Below are positions 20,843 to 30,900 of a stretch of 64,000 nt of DNA, in pieces. Numbering within the stretch: position 1 is the first letter of the stretch; the number at the start of each line of letters is the position of its first letter. The position numbers and the translations under genes are program-made. Below the pieces are notes generated by a model. The model did not search any database, was not told where the DNA came from, and saw only the letters and a list, made by a program, of their open reading frames with translations. This DNA comes from Xenophilus sp. L33 (lineage in GTDB: Bacteria > Pseudomonadota > Gammaproteobacteria > Burkholderiales > Burkholderiaceae_C), in assembly GCF_009765735.1 (NCBI RefSeq), contig NZ_LMUW01000026.1, forward strand, positions 54,660 to 118,659. The letters are read 5' to 3'.

Positions 20843-21279
20843 CAGCTCGCGCCTCCGCCGTAGGGATGGGTGCGGATCGCGTAGCCGCGGTCCTTGTAGT
20901 GACGCCAGCGCGCGCGCCCGGCCAGCTTGTCGGCTTCCTCGCTGCCGACGATGTCGATCAGACGCTCGAAGCGCTCGAAGCGCGGCGGCAGTTCGGCGCC
21001 GAGATTCACCAGGATCGGCCGGTCGGGCAGCACGCCGTCGCTGCCGTCGGCCAGCACCACCGGCGAGCGCTCGAGCACGTGCGGCTCGTCGCCGGCACGG
21101 CAGTGCGCCACGAAGTCGGTCGGCGACAGTTTCCACAGGGCCTGGTCGAGCGTGTCGAGCAGCGCGCCGTCGGCAATCACCACCAGCCGCGCCCCATGCG
21201 CGGCCACCGCCTTGCGCAGCAGCCGGCAGGCGTACCCGACCTTGTCGGGCATGTTGTAGTGGCCGTCGATCTCGGTCAC
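20842..21279 (-). CDS. holC: DNA polymerase III chi subunit HolC
   Basis: Clamp-loader accessory subunit that links SSB to the replicase. I choose the GTG start at 21279 (V/M-TEIDGHYNMPDKVGYACRLL), giving 145 residues. The family begins in exactly this way, and the start overlaps the pepA stop as GTGA. Landmarks: CRLLRKAVAAHGARLVV, LWKLSPTDFVAHC and, near the C-terminus, the YKDRGYAI stretch. pepA-holC order is the usual proteobacterial arrangement. Confidence 0.93.
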   Translation of the reverse strand: MTEIDGHYNMPDKVGYACRLLRKAVAAHGARLVVIADGALLDTLDQALWKLSPTDFVAHCRAGDEPHVLERSPVVLADGSDGVLPDRPILVNLGAELPPRFERFERLIDIVGSEEADKLAGRARWRHYKDRGYAIRTHPYGGGAS

Positions 21280-22781
21280 GCCGCCGACCGCGCCTTGCGC
21301 GACTTGCCGCCCTTGGCCTTGCCGCCGGCGGCGGCCGGCGCGCGCGCCAGGATGTATTCCAGCAACAGGCCGACCGGCCGGCCGGTCGACCCCTTGGCCG
21401 CGCCGCTCTTCCAGGCAGTGCCGGCGATGTCCAGGTGCGCCCACGGATAGTCGGCGGTGAAGCGCTGCAGGAACTTGGCCGCGGTGATCGCGCCGCCGGC
21501 ACGGCCGGCGATGTTGGCGACGTCAGCGAAGTTGCTCTTCAGGCCCTCGGCGTAGTCGTCGTCCAGCGGCAGTCGCCAGCAGCGGTCCTGCGCCGCCTCG
21601 CCGGCCGCCTCGAGCGCACCGGCCAGGGCTTCGTCGGCCGAGAACATGCCGCTGCGGATGTTGCCCAGCGCCACCACGCAGGCGCCGGTCAGGGTCGCGA
21701 TGTCGATCACCGCCGCCGGCGCGAAGCGCTTGGCGTAGGTCAGCGCGTCGCACAGGATCAGCCGGCCTTCGGCGTCGGTGTTGAGCACCTCGATGGTCTG
21801 GCCGCTCATGCTGGTGACCACGTCGCCGGGCTTGACTGCATGGCCGTCGTTCATGTTCTCGCAGGACGGCACCAGGCCGACCACGTTGACCGCCGGCTGC
21901 AGCTCGCCCAGCGTGCGGAACACGCCAAGCACGCTGGCCGCACCGCACATGTCGAACTTCATCTCGTCCATCTCGGCGGCGGGCTTGAGCGAGACGCCGC
22001 CGGTGTCGAAGGTGATGCCCTTGCCGACCAGCACCACCGGCGCCTGGTCCTTGGGGCCGCCGTTGTAGCGCAGGACGATGAAGCGCAGCGGCTCGCTCGA
22101 GCCCTGCGCCACGGCGGAGAACGAGCCCATGCCGAGCTTGGCGACTTCCTTCGGCCCGAGCACCTCGACCTTGAGCTTGGGCAGCTTCGCCAGCTCGGTG
22201 GCGGCGTCGGCCAGCATGCTCGGGGTGCAGTAGTTGGCCGGCCGGTTGCCCCATTCCTTGGCCAGTTCGATGCCCAGCACGGTGGCCGAGGCCCGCTCGA
22301 AGGCCGGGCGCAGCGCATTCGCCTCGGGCACGCCCACCAGCACCTGGCGCAGGCTGCGCGGCTCGGCCTTGGACTTGGAGGCGGAGTAGACGTAGCTCGC
22401 GTCGGCGGCCGCCAGCACCGCGGCGGCGAGGCCGGCCGGTTCGACCGCCTGCGCGAAGGCGATCACCAGCCGCTTGGGGTTCGAGGCCTTGGCGGCGCCG
22501 ACCGCGGCAGCGACCGCCGAGCGCACCGCCTGCGGCTTGCCGTCGCCGAGCGCGACGAGCAGGACGCGGCGTGCGGCGACGCCGGCCTGGCCGTAGAGGG
22601 CCAGCAGCTTGCCGGGTTTCTCGGGCTTGTCGGGCAGGTCGCCAGCCTTGACCGCGGCGGCGGCCAGTTGCGACAGCGGGTCGCTCGCTTCGGGGGATCC
22701 GGGCGCGACGAGCACGATCAGCACATCGGCTTTCTCGGCGGCGGCCTGGGCGATGGAGAGGGTCTTGAGTTGAAAGTCCAT
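21276..22781 (-). CDS. pepA: Leucyl aminopeptidase PepA
   Basis: M17-family cytosolic metallo-aminopeptidase, 501 residues. The catalytic C-terminal domain shows VGKGITFDTGGVSLKPA (metal and catalytic Lys region), KFDMCGAASVLG and the M17 signature NTDAEGRLILCDALTYA, with the NIAGRAGGAITAAKFL segment near the end. The N-terminal domain (to about residue 180) is the less conserved macro-like part. In E. coli PepA also binds DNA; that role cannot be judged here. Divergent from lptF with only 21 bases between the two starts. Confidence 0.97.
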   Translation of the reverse strand: MDFQLKTLSIAQAAAEKADVLIVLVAPGSPEASDPLSQLAAAAVKAGDLPDKPEKPGKLLALYGQAGVAARRVLLVALGDGKPQAVRSAVAAAVGAAKASNPKRLVIAFAQAVEPAGLAAAVLAAADASYVYSASKSKAEPRSLRQVLVGVPEANALRPAFERASATVLGIELAKEWGNRPANYCTPSMLADAATELAKLPKLKVEVLGPKEVAKLGMGSFSAVAQGSSEPLRFIVLRYNGGPKDQAPVVLVGKGITFDTGGVSLKPAAEMDEMKFDMCGAASVLGVFRTLGELQPAVNVVGLVPSCENMNDGHAVKPGDVVTSMSGQTIEVLNTDAEGRLILCDALTYAKRFAPAAVIDIATLTGACVVALGNIRSGMFSADEALAGALEAAGEAAQDRCWRLPLDDDYAEGLKSNFADVANIAGRAGGAITAAKFLQRFTADYPWAHLDIAGTAWKSGAAKGSTGRPVGLLLEYILARAPAAAGGKAKGGKSRKARSAA

Positions 22782-22802
22782 AATCCTTTTTTTCCCTCGA
22801 CG

Positions 22803-23930
22803 ATGTTATTCCATTCCACTATTCGCAAGGAGCTGTGGCGCAGCTTCGGTGCCACGCTGGTGGTGCTGGTCACGATCATGATGACCATGATGCTGATCCG
22901 CACGCTCGGCCTGGCCGCCAAGGGCAGCGTCAATCCCTCCGAGGTCTTCCAGGTGATGACCTATACCGTGCTCGGCTACATGCCGACCGTGCTGAGCATG
23001 TGCCTGTTCATCGCGATCATCGCCAGCCTGTCGCGCATGTACCGCGACAGCGAGATGGCGATCTGGTTCTCCAGCGGCCGCAGCCTGACGAACTTCGTGC
23101 GGCCGCTGTTCCGTTTCGCCTGGCCCATCCTGCTCCTGATCGCCCTCTTCTCGCTGATCGGCTGGCCCTGGTCCAACTCGCAGACGATCAACCTGCGCTC
23201 GCGCTTCGAGAAGCGCAGCGACATCGAGCGGGTGGCGCCGGGCGAGTTCCGTGAATCGGCCGGTCGCATGCGCGTGTTCTTCATCGACAAGGACGCGCCC
23301 GACAGCTCGACCGCCAGCAACGTCTTCATTTCCTCGATCGAGCGCAACCTGCGCATCATCACGTCGGCCCGCAGCGGCCGGATGGAAGACATGGACGGCA
23401 GCCGCTTCCTGCTTCTGAACAACGGCCGCCGCATCGAGCAACCGCTGACGCCCACGCCGGGGGGCACCGGCATCAAGGTGAGCGAGTTCCAGACCTACGG
23501 CGCCCGCTCCGGCAACGACCCGGACAACGCCGACGACACCACGCCGATGCAGGCGCGCAGCACGCTCACGCTGCTGCGCGAGCCGACCGCGATCAACCGC
23601 GGCGAGCTGGCATGGCGCCTCGGCATGGTCTTTGCCGCGGCCAACCTGGTGCTGCTGGCGCTGACGCTCTCGAGCGTCAACCCGCGGGTGACCCGCAGCG
23701 GCAACCTGCTCTTCGGCCTGTTCGCCTTCGTCCTCTACTACAACATGCTCAACCTGGGGCAGAACTGGGTCGGCTCCGGACGACTCGGCGCGGGTGCGTT
23801 CAGTCTCGCCCTGCATGGCGGGGTGCTTCTGCTCGGCCTGCTCTGGCTGGCCAAGCGGCACTACAACTGGAGCCGCCCGCGCCTGCGCGGCCGCCACCGC
23901 GAGCGCATCGAACCGGCAGCGAATCCTTGA
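22803..23930 (+). CDS. lptF: LPS export ABC transporter permease LptF
   Basis: Inner-membrane permease of the LptB2FG machine that extracts lipopolysaccharide. 375 residues from the ATG at 22803. Six predicted membrane helices sit in two groups of three (about residues 15-120 and 270-355) around a periplasmic beta-jellyroll domain. Landmarks: LFHSTIRKELWRSF, YRDSEMAIWFSSGRS (coupling helix) and GDSSGN-like NPRVTRSGNLLFGLF. The stop overlaps the TTG start of lptG. Confidence 0.95.
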   Translation: MLFHSTIRKELWRSFGATLVVLVTIMMTMMLIRTLGLAAKGSVNPSEVFQVMTYTVLGYMPTVLSMCLFIAIIASLSRMYRDSEMAIWFSSGRSLTNFVRPLFRFAWPILLLIALFSLIGWPWSNSQTINLRSRFEKRSDIERVAPGEFRESAGRMRVFFIDKDAPDSSTASNVFISSIERNLRIITSARSGRMEDMDGSRFLLLNNGRRIEQPLTPTPGGTGIKVSEFQTYGARSGNDPDNADDTTPMQARSTLTLLREPTAINRGELAWRLGMVFAAANLVLLALTLSSVNPRVTRSGNLLFGLFAFVLYYNMLNLGQNWVGSGRLGAGAFSLALHGGVLLLGLLWLAKRHYNWSRPRLRGRHRERIEPAANP

Positions 23931-25033
23931 AAACCATCCGTCGACTGATCTATTCGGAGGTGCTGAAGTCGGTCGCCTTCGTCACCCTCGGCTTCCTGTG
24001 CCTGTTCTTCTTCTTCGACTTCGTCGATGAACTGCAGGCCATCAACAAGCCCGATTCCAACGGCTACGGCGCACCCCAGGCGCTGCTGTACGTGGCGCTG
24101 CTGATCCCGAGCCACCTCTACGAGCTGCTGCCGATCGCGGTGCTGATCGGCACCATCTTCGTGATGTCGCGGCTGGCGCAGAGCTCCGAATTCACCATCC
24201 TGCGCACCAGCGGCCTCGGGCCCTGGCGGGCGCTGCAGACCCTGCTGCTGCTGGCGGTCGGCTTCGTGGTGCTGACCTTCGCGGTCGGCGACTACCTGGC
24301 GCCGGTGACCGACCGGGCGGCGCAGCTGCTCAAGGTGCGCTACCAGGGCGCGGTCGGGCTGATCGGCAACACCGGCGCCTGGCTGAAGGAACGGCAAGGC
24401 GACATCTCGTACGCGGTGAACGTCACCTCGCTGGGGCGCGACGGCACCCTGAAGCAGCCGCGCATCTTCGAGTTCGATGCGCAGGGCTTCCTGGCGGCGC
24501 AGGTGAGCGCGCCGGTGGCCACGGTCGACCGCGGCCACTGGACCCTGCTCGGCGCCCAGCGCGAGGCCTACGACATGCGCGACCCGGCCAATCCGCGGAT
24601 CGTCACCACGACCCAGCCGACCCTGCAATGGCCGACCACGCTGAGCACCGAAATGGTGTCGGTCGCGCTGCTCCGGCCCGACCGCATGCGCACGCTCGAC
24701 CTGTTCGACTACATCCGCCACCTGGATGCCAACGGCCAGGCGGCGCAGCGCTACGAGATCGAGTTCTGGCGCAAGGTCTTCTACCCGCTCTCGTGCATCG
24801 TGATGATCGTGCTGGCGCTGCCCTTCGCCTACCTGCACTTCCGGCAGTCGGGCATCGCCACCTTCGTGTTCATCGGCGTGATGATCGGCATCAGCTTCTT
24901 CCTGCTGAACAACGTGTTCGGCTACCTCGGCAACCTCAACAACTGGGTGCCGTGGATCACCGCCGCGGCGCCGGGGATCATCTATTCGCTGATGTCGCTG
25001 GCGGCCTTCACCTGGCTGGTCCTGCGAAGGTAG
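23927..25033 (+). CDS. lptG: LPS export ABC transporter permease LptG
   Basis: Partner permease of LptF. I infer a TTG start at 23927 (L/M-KTIRRLIYSEVLKSVAFVTLGFL), overlapping the lptF stop (TTGA). This gives 368 residues and the usual family N-terminus; the open frame upstream lies inside lptF. Coupling-helix segment SSEFTILRTSGLGPWRAL, a periplasmic domain in the middle, and a final three-helix block (FYPLSCIVMIVLALPFAYLHF onward) fit LptG. Translation probably depends on lptF. Confidence 0.93.
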   Translation: MKTIRRLIYSEVLKSVAFVTLGFLCLFFFFDFVDELQAINKPDSNGYGAPQALLYVALLIPSHLYELLPIAVLIGTIFVMSRLAQSSEFTILRTSGLGPWRALQTLLLLAVGFVVLTFAVGDYLAPVTDRAAQLLKVRYQGAVGLIGNTGAWLKERQGDISYAVNVTSLGRDGTLKQPRIFEFDAQGFLAAQVSAPVATVDRGHWTLLGAQREAYDMRDPANPRIVTTTQPTLQWPTTLSTEMVSVALLRPDRMRTLDLFDYIRHLDANGQAAQRYEIEFWRKVFYPLSCIVMIVLALPFAYLHFRQSGIATFVFIGVMIGISFFLLNNVFGYLGNLNNWVPWITAAAPGIIYSLMSLAAFTWLVLRR

Positions 25034-25035
25034 CG

Positions 25036-25404
25036 ATGGCCGCGACGCTGGGCATCGTGGTCTTCGCGCACGGTTCGCGCGACGCGCGCTGGCGGGCGCC
25101 GGTGGAGGCGGTCGCGGCGCGGGCGGCGGCGCTCGATCCGGCGGCGAAGGTCGAATGCGCCTACCTCGACATGGTCGAGCCCGACCTGGTCACGGCGGTC
25201 GAGCGACTGGTCGCGGCGGGCGTGGCGGCGGTACGGGTGGTACCGCTCTTCCTCGGCGTGGGCAAGCATCTGCGCGAAGATCTGCCGCGCCTGGTGGACG
25301 ATCTGCGCGGGCGGCATCCCGGCATCCAGGTCACGCTGCGCGAGGCGGTCGGCGAAGATCCGGACGTGATCGAATTGCTGGCCCGCAAGGCACTCGAAAT
25401 GTAA
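25036..25404 (+). CDS. CbiX/SirB-like sirohydrochlorin chelatase
   Basis: Short class II chelatase of 122 residues, starting two bases after the lptG stop. The family start VVFAHGSRDARWRAP includes the metal-ligand histidine, and VVPLFLGVGKHLREDLP carries further conserved residues. Short CbiX proteins insert Co2+ or Fe2+ into sirohydrochlorin. Since cysB follows, a role in siroheme for sulfite reductase is a reasonable inference. The length matches single-domain CbiXS-type enzymes that act as dimers. Confidence 0.85.
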   Translation: MAATLGIVVFAHGSRDARWRAPVEAVAARAAALDPAAKVECAYLDMVEPDLVTAVERLVAAGVAAVRVVPLFLGVGKHLREDLPRLVDDLRGRHPGIQVTLREAVGEDPDVIELLARKALEM

Positions 25405-25421
25405 TTCCGGCGATATCGATA

Positions 25422-25461
25422 GATTCCGTAGGCATAATGAATGCAAAAATGATACGGAATC
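25422..25461. promoter_or_regulatory. Inverted repeat operator candidate upstream of cysB
   Basis: GATTCCGTA (25422-25430) and TACGGAATC (25453-25461) are a perfect 9-bp inverted repeat with a 22-base AT-rich spacer that contains CATAAT (25433-25438), a -10-like box. The right arm ends four bases before the cysB ATG. Placement over a promoter next to a LysR-type gene suggests autoregulation. Confidence 0.55.
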
Positions 25462-25465
25462 CGTT

Positions 25466-26407
25466 ATGAATCTTCATCAATTCAAGTTCGTCCAGGAAGC
25501 GGTGCGACGCAACCTGAACCTGACCGAGGCCGCCAAGGCGCTGCACACCTCGCAGCCCGGCGTCTCCAAGGCCATCATCGAACTCGAAGAGGAACTCGGC
25601 GTCGAGATCTTCGCGCGCCACGGCAAGCGCCTGAAGCGCGTGACCGAACCCGGCCAGCACGTGCTGGCCAGCATCGAACTGATCATGCGCGAGGTCGGCA
25701 ACCTCAAGCGCATCGGCGAACAGTTCAGCGCCCAGGACAGCGGCACCCTGTCGATCGCCACCACCCACACGCAGGCCCGCTACGTGCTGCCGGTACCGGT
25801 GGCGAAACTGCGCGAGGCCTATCCGAAGGTCAACGTCAGCCTGCATCAGGGCTCGCCCGACCAGGTGGCGCGGATGGTGATGGACGAGGTCGCCGAGATC
25901 GGCATCGCCACTGAATCGCTGGCCGACTATCCCGACCTGGTGACCCTGCCCTGCTACGAATGGCAGCACGTGCTGGTGCTGCCCCAAGGCCATCCGCTGG
26001 CGGCCAAGGAACGCATCTCGCTGGAAGACCTGGCGGCCGAGCCGATCATCACCTACCACCCGTCCTTCACCGGCCGCACGCGCATCGACCATGCCTTCGC
26101 GCAGAAGAAGCTGACGCCGCGCATCGCGCTGGAGGCGATCGATTCCGACGTCATCAAGACCTACGTGCGGCTCGGCCTAGGCGTCGGCATCGTGGCCGAG
26201 ATGGCGGTGCGCGACGACACCAACAACGACCTGGTGGTGCGGCCGATGGGCCAGATCTTCGGCGTGAACATCGCGCGGGTCGCCTTCAAGCGCAGCGCCT
26301 ACCTGCGCAACTTCGTCTTCAAATTCGCCGAGCTGCTCTCCGACCGGCTCGACCGCAACCTGATCGCCAAGGCATTGAGCGGTCATCAACAGGACTACGA
26401 ACTGTGA
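25466..26407 (+). CDS. cysB: LysR-type sulfur regulator CysB
   Basis: Activator of sulfate assimilation genes that senses acetylserine. 313 residues. The N-terminal winged helix-turn-helix is MNLHQFKFVQEAVRRNLNLTEAAKALHTSQPGVSKAI (here cited by ends: MNLHQFKFV to PGVSKAI). The effector domain has SIATTHTQARYVLP and ITYHPSFTGRTRIDHAF, both typical of CysB/Cbl. The C-terminal helix near FKFAELLSDRLDRNL is usual for CysB. The stop overlaps the GTG start of the next gene. Cbl is the alternative assignment, but CysB is the likelier single copy. Confidence 0.93.
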   Translation: MNLHQFKFVQEAVRRNLNLTEAAKALHTSQPGVSKAIIELEEELGVEIFARHGKRLKRVTEPGQHVLASIELIMREVGNLKRIGEQFSAQDSGTLSIATTHTQARYVLPVPVAKLREAYPKVNVSLHQGSPDQVARMVMDEVAEIGIATESLADYPDLVTLPCYEWQHVLVLPQGHPLAAKERISLEDLAAEPIITYHPSFTGRTRIDHAFAQKKLTPRIALEAIDSDVIKTYVRLGLGVGIVAEMAVRDDTNNDLVVRPMGQIFGVNIARVAFKRSAYLRNFVFKFAELLSDRLDRNLIAKALSGHQQDYEL

Positions 26408-27570
26408 GCAACACGGCCATCCGCACGCCCGACCTCGAGACCAAGCTGCCGGCGGTCGGCACCACCATCTTCACCGTGATGTCGGCGCTCGCCGCCGAGA
26501 AGAACGCGGTCAACCTGGGTCAGGGCTTCCCGGACTTCGGTTGCGACCCGAAGCTCTTGCAGGCCGTGACCGACGCGATGGCGGCCGGCCACAACCAGTA
26601 CCCGCCGATGCCCGGCATCCCGGCGCTGCGCGAGGCCATCGCCGGCAAGATCGAGGCGCTCTACGGCCATCGCCACGACCCGGCGACCGAGATCACGGTC
26701 ACAGCCGGCGCGACGCAGGCGATCATCACCGCCATCCTGGCCGTGGTGCGCGCCGGCGACGATGTGATCGTGCTGGAGCCCTGCTACGACAGCTACGTGC
26801 CGAACATCGAGCTGGCCGGCGGCCGCGTGGTGCGCGTGCCGCTGACGCCCGGCAGCTTCCGCCCCGACTTCGACAAGATCGCCGCCGCGCTGACGCCGCG
26901 CACCCGCGCGATCCTGGTCAACTCGCCGCACAACCCGAGCGCCACCGTCTGGACCGAGGCCGAGATGCGCCGCCTCGAAGAGCTGCTGGCACCGACCGAC
27001 GTGCTGGTGATCAGCGACGAGGTCTACGAGCACATGGTCTTCGACGGCGCGCGCCACGAGAGCGCGGCCCGCTTCCCGGGCCTGGCGGCGCGCAGCTTCA
27101 TCGTCAGCAGCTTCGGCAAGACCTACCACGTGACCGGCTGGAAGGTCGGCTACGTGGCCGCGCCGGCCAGCCTGAGCGCGGAGTTCCGCAAGGTGCACCA
27201 GTTCAACGTGTTCACGGTCAACACGCCGATGCAGCACGCGCTGGCCCGCTACATGGCCGACCCGGCGCCCTACCTCGACCTGCCGGCCTTCTATCAGAGG
27301 AAGCGCGACCTGTTCGCCGCGGGCCTCGCGAAGACCCGCTTCAAGCTGCTGCCGAGCGCCGGCAGCTACTTCCAGTGCGTCGACATCAGCGCGGTGAGCG
27401 ACCTCGACGAATCGGAGTTCTGCCTGTGGCTCACCCGCGAGATCGGCGTCGCGGCGATCCCGCTGTCGGCCTTCTACGGCGACGCCTTCGACCAGCGGGT
27501 GGTTCGCTTCTGCTTCGCCAAGAAGGACGAGACGCTGCAGCAGGCCCTGGAGCGACTGGCGCGGCTCTGA
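26404..27570 (+). CDS. PLP-dependent aminotransferase, methionine aminotransferase (YbdL) type
   Basis: Class I/II aminotransferase, 388 residues from a GTG at 26404 that overlaps the cysB stop (GTGA). Landmarks: VNLGQGFPDFGCDPKL, QYPPMPGIPALREAI, TVTAGATQAI, NSPHNPSATVW, the VISDEVYEHMVFDG aspartate region, and the Schiff-base lysine in SSFGKTYHVTGWKVGY. YbdL-type enzymes transaminate methionine with keto-methylthiobutyrate, which fits translational coupling to the sulfur regulator CysB. Kynurenine aminotransferase-like activity is the alternative. Confidence 0.88.
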   Translation: MSNTAIRTPDLETKLPAVGTTIFTVMSALAAEKNAVNLGQGFPDFGCDPKLLQAVTDAMAAGHNQYPPMPGIPALREAIAGKIEALYGHRHDPATEITVTAGATQAIITAILAVVRAGDDVIVLEPCYDSYVPNIELAGGRVVRVPLTPGSFRPDFDKIAAALTPRTRAILVNSPHNPSATVWTEAEMRRLEELLAPTDVLVISDEVYEHMVFDGARHESAARFPGLAARSFIVSSFGKTYHVTGWKVGYVAAPASLSAEFRKVHQFNVFTVNTPMQHALARYMADPAPYLDLPAFYQRKRDLFAAGLAKTRFKLLPSAGSYFQCVDISAVSDLDESEFCLWLTREIGVAAIPLSAFYGDAFDQRVVRFCFAKKDETLQQALERLARL

Positions 27571-27680
27571 CAGCGGCCGTAGGCGAGACCTGACCGGCGA
27601 AGGGGGCCGCTTCCCGCGCAGCGGCGCCGCGCCGACACCCAGGATATGGACTTCAAAACATTCGCCCTAGGAGAAGTTCC

Positions 27681-27839
27681 ATGTCCATCTCATTGGTTGT
27701 GCTGATCATCGTGATCCTGCTGCTGGTCGGCGCGCTGCCGAGCTGGGGCTACAGCCGCAGCTGGGGCTACGGTCCGAGCGGTGGCCTGGGACTGGTGCTG
27801 GTCGTGGTCATCGTGCTGCTGCTGATGGGTCGCATATAG
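27681..27839 (+). CDS. DUF3309-family small membrane protein
   Basis: 52 residues: a hydrophobic helix (SLVVLIIVILLLVGALP), a Trp/Tyr/Ser/Gly-rich middle (SWGYSRSWGYGPSGG) and a second hydrophobic helix ending LLLMGRI. This is the DUF3309 pattern, often found as a stress-associated small membrane protein. The role is unknown. An AGGAG site lies six bases before the ATG, and a strong terminator follows, so it is probably a single-gene transcript. Confidence 0.85.
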   Translation: MSISLVVLIIVILLLVGALPSWGYSRSWGYGPSGGLGLVLVVVIVLLLMGRI

Positions 27840-27868
27840 CCTGACTCGCAGCTGACTCGGCAAGGACG

Positions 27869-27893
27869 AAAGGCCCGCTTCGGCGGGCCTTTT
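27869..27893. terminator. Intrinsic terminator between DUF3309 gene and hrpA
   Basis: AAAGGCCCGC TTCG GCGGGCCTTT is a perfect 10-bp stem with a UUCG-type tetraloop, followed by TTT on the plus strand and flanked by A residues on the other side. It can serve both the DUF3309 gene (ends 27839) and the convergent hrpA gene (ends 27917). Confidence 0.92.
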
Positions 27894-27916
27894 GCTGCGC
27901 GCTCGACGCTCGATGT

Positions 27917-30900
27917 TCAGTGCTCCAGCTGCGCCCAGAGCTTGTCCAGCCGCTTGACGCTGACCGGTTGCGGCGTGCGCAGCTCCTGCGCGAAGAAGCT
28001 CACCCGCAGCTCTTCGAGCAGCCAGCGGAATTCGCTCATCCGCTCGTCGACCACGCCCTTGCGCTCGGCCAGGAGGCGCCAGTAGCGCTGCTCCTGCGGC
28101 CGCAGCTCGCCCAGCCGCTGGGTGTCGCGGGCCGGGTCGGCACGCAGCTTGTCCAGCCGCAGGGTGATCGCCTTGAGGTAGCGCGAGAGGTGCTGCAGCC
28201 GCAGCCACGGCGTGTCGGCGATGAAGCGCTTGCCGACCAGCCGCTGCAGCTGCTGCTGGGCATCGGCGGTGGCGTCGGGCTGCGACTTGGTGTCCTTGAT
28301 CTTGCGCACCGCCTGCGCGTAGTCGACGAGGATCGTGCCCGCGAGCCGCGCGACCTCGTTGGCGATCAGGGTCAGGCGGCCGCGCCCTTCGTCCAGCCGG
28401 CGCTTGAACGACGCCTCGTCGGCCGGCAGCGGCTCCTGCAGGAAGGCGCGGTCGATCGCCACCTCGACGATCTGGGCGCGCAGCTCCTCGGCGGTGCCGA
28501 GCGGCATGTAGGCGACCGCCATCTTCTGCAGCTCGGGGATGTTCTTCTCCAGGTACTTGAGCGCGTCCTTCAGCTGCAGCGCGAAGAGGCGGCGCAGGCC
28601 CGCGCGGTGCTTGGCCGCCGCCACCGCGGGTTCGTCGAAGACCTCGATCGTCACCGCGTCGCCGCCGTCGATCAGCGCCGGAAAGCCGACCAGCGACTGC
28701 GGGCCGCGCCGCACTTCCATCAGCTCAGGCAGTTCGCCGAAGGTCCAGGCGGTGTAGCGCTGGCCGGCCGGCAGGGAAGCCGGCGGCGCGGCGTCGTTGC
28801 GCGCGCGGCCGGCCGCCGGCGCCGGGGCTTGCGGCACGGCTTCCGCCGCCGGTGCCGATCGGACCTCCAGCGCCGCCAGCGCCTGGAAGGCGCCGCGTGC
28901 CTGCGTGCCCCACTCGGCCTTCAGCGCGCCGAGGCTGCGCCCCATGCCGAGCTGGCGGCCATGCTCGTCGACCACCCGCAGGTTCATGAAGAGATGCGGC
29001 GCCAGCATGTCGAGCTTGAAGTCGGTGCGCTTGACGTCCAGGCTGGTCTGGTCGCGCACGCGCTTCAACAGCGCATCGGTGAGCGATCCGTGGCCGAAGA
29101 CCTCGGGTGCCGACATCAGCTCGGCATAGCGCGACGCCGTCTCCGGCAGCGGCACCAACCGCGAGCGCGGGCGCTGCGGCAGGCTCTTGAGCAGCGCCTG
29201 CAGCTTGTCCTTGAGCATGCCGGTGACCAGCCATTCGCAGCGCTCGTCGCTCACCTGGTTCAAGACGAAGAGCGGCACCGTGACGGTCAGGCCGTCCTTC
29301 GCATCGCCCGGCTCGTGCAGGTAGGTGGCGGCGCAGTCGACGCCGCCGAGGCGCACCGTCGGCGGGAAGGACTGGGTCGTGATGCCGGCCGCCTGGTGCC
29401 GCATCAGCTCGTCGCGGGTCAGGAACAGGAGCCGAGGCTCGCCCTTGGCGCGCTCGCGGTACCAATGCTCGAAGCTGGCGCCGCTGGCGATCTCGGGCGG
29501 CAGCTGGGCGTCGTAGAAGGCGTAGATCAGCTCCTCGTCGACCAGCACGTCCTGGCGCCGCGCCTTGTGCTCCAGGCCTTCCACCTCGCGCACCAGCTTG
29601 CGGTTGGCCGCCAGGAAGGGCAGCTTGCTTTCCCACTGGCCGCCGACCAGCGCCTCGCGGATGAAGATCTCGCGCGCCGCCACCGGATCGACCCGGCCGA
29701 AGTCGACCCGCCGGCCGCTGTACACCACCAGCCCGTACAAGGTCGCGCGCTCCAGGGCCGCGACCTGCGCGCCCTTCTTCTCCCAGTGCGGATCGAGCAG
29801 CTGCTTCTTGAGCAGGTGGCCGGCGACCTGCTCGAGCCACTGCGGCTCGATGTTGGCGATGCCGCGGCCGAACAGGCGCGTGGTCTCCACCAGCTCGGCG
29901 CAGACGATCCAGCGACCGGGCTTCTTCTTCAGATGCGCGCCCGGGTGCTTGTAGAACTTGATGCCGCGGGCGCCGAGGTAGGCCTCGTCGTCCTCCATCT
30001 TCCAGCCGATGTTGCCGAGCAGGCCCGACAGCATCGACAGGTGCAGCGGCTCGTAGCCGGCCGGCTCGGCGTTCAGGCGCCACTTGTGCTCGGCCACCAC
30101 CGAGAGCAACTGCGAATGGATGTCGCGCCATTCGCGCACCCGGCGGATGTTGATGAAGTTCTGGCGCAGCAGCTGCTCGTGCTGCCGGTTGCTGAGCTTG
30201 TGGGTGTCCCCGTGGCCGCCGCGCGCTTCCTGCAGCCACTTCCAAAGCCGCAGGTAGCCGCTGAATTCGCTCTTCTCGTCATCGAACTTCGAATGGGCCT
30301 GGTCGGCCTGCTGCTGCATCTCCATCGGCCGGTCGCGCACGTCCTGCACCGACAGCGCGCTGGCGATCACCAGCACCTCTTCGAGCGCGCCACGGCCGCG
30401 CGCCTCGATGATCATCCGTGCCACCCGCGGGTCGAGCGGCAGTCGCGCCAGCTCGGCGCCCATCGGCGTCAGCTCGTTGGCGTCGTCGACCGCGCCGAGT
30501 TCGTTCAGCAGTTGGTAGCCGTCGGCGATCGCGCGCCGCTGCGGCGCCTCCAGGAAGGGGAAGCGCTCGACGTCGCCCAGGTGCAGCGACTTCATGCGCA
30601 GGATAACGGCGGCCAGCGACGAACGCAGGATCTCGGGGTCGGTGAAGCGCGGCCGGCTGTCGAAGTCCTTTTCGTCGTAGAGCCGGATGCAGATGCCGTC
30701 GGCCACCCGGCCGCAGCGGCCGGCGCGCTGGTTGGCCGCGGCCTGGCTGATCGGCTCGACCAGCAGCTGCTCGACCTTGCTGCGGAAGGAATAGCGCTTC
30801 ACGCGGGCGGTGCCGGCATCGATCACGTAGCGGATGCCGGGCACGGTCAACGAGGTCTCGGCCACGTTGGTGGCAAGCACGATGCGGCGGCCGGTGTGGC

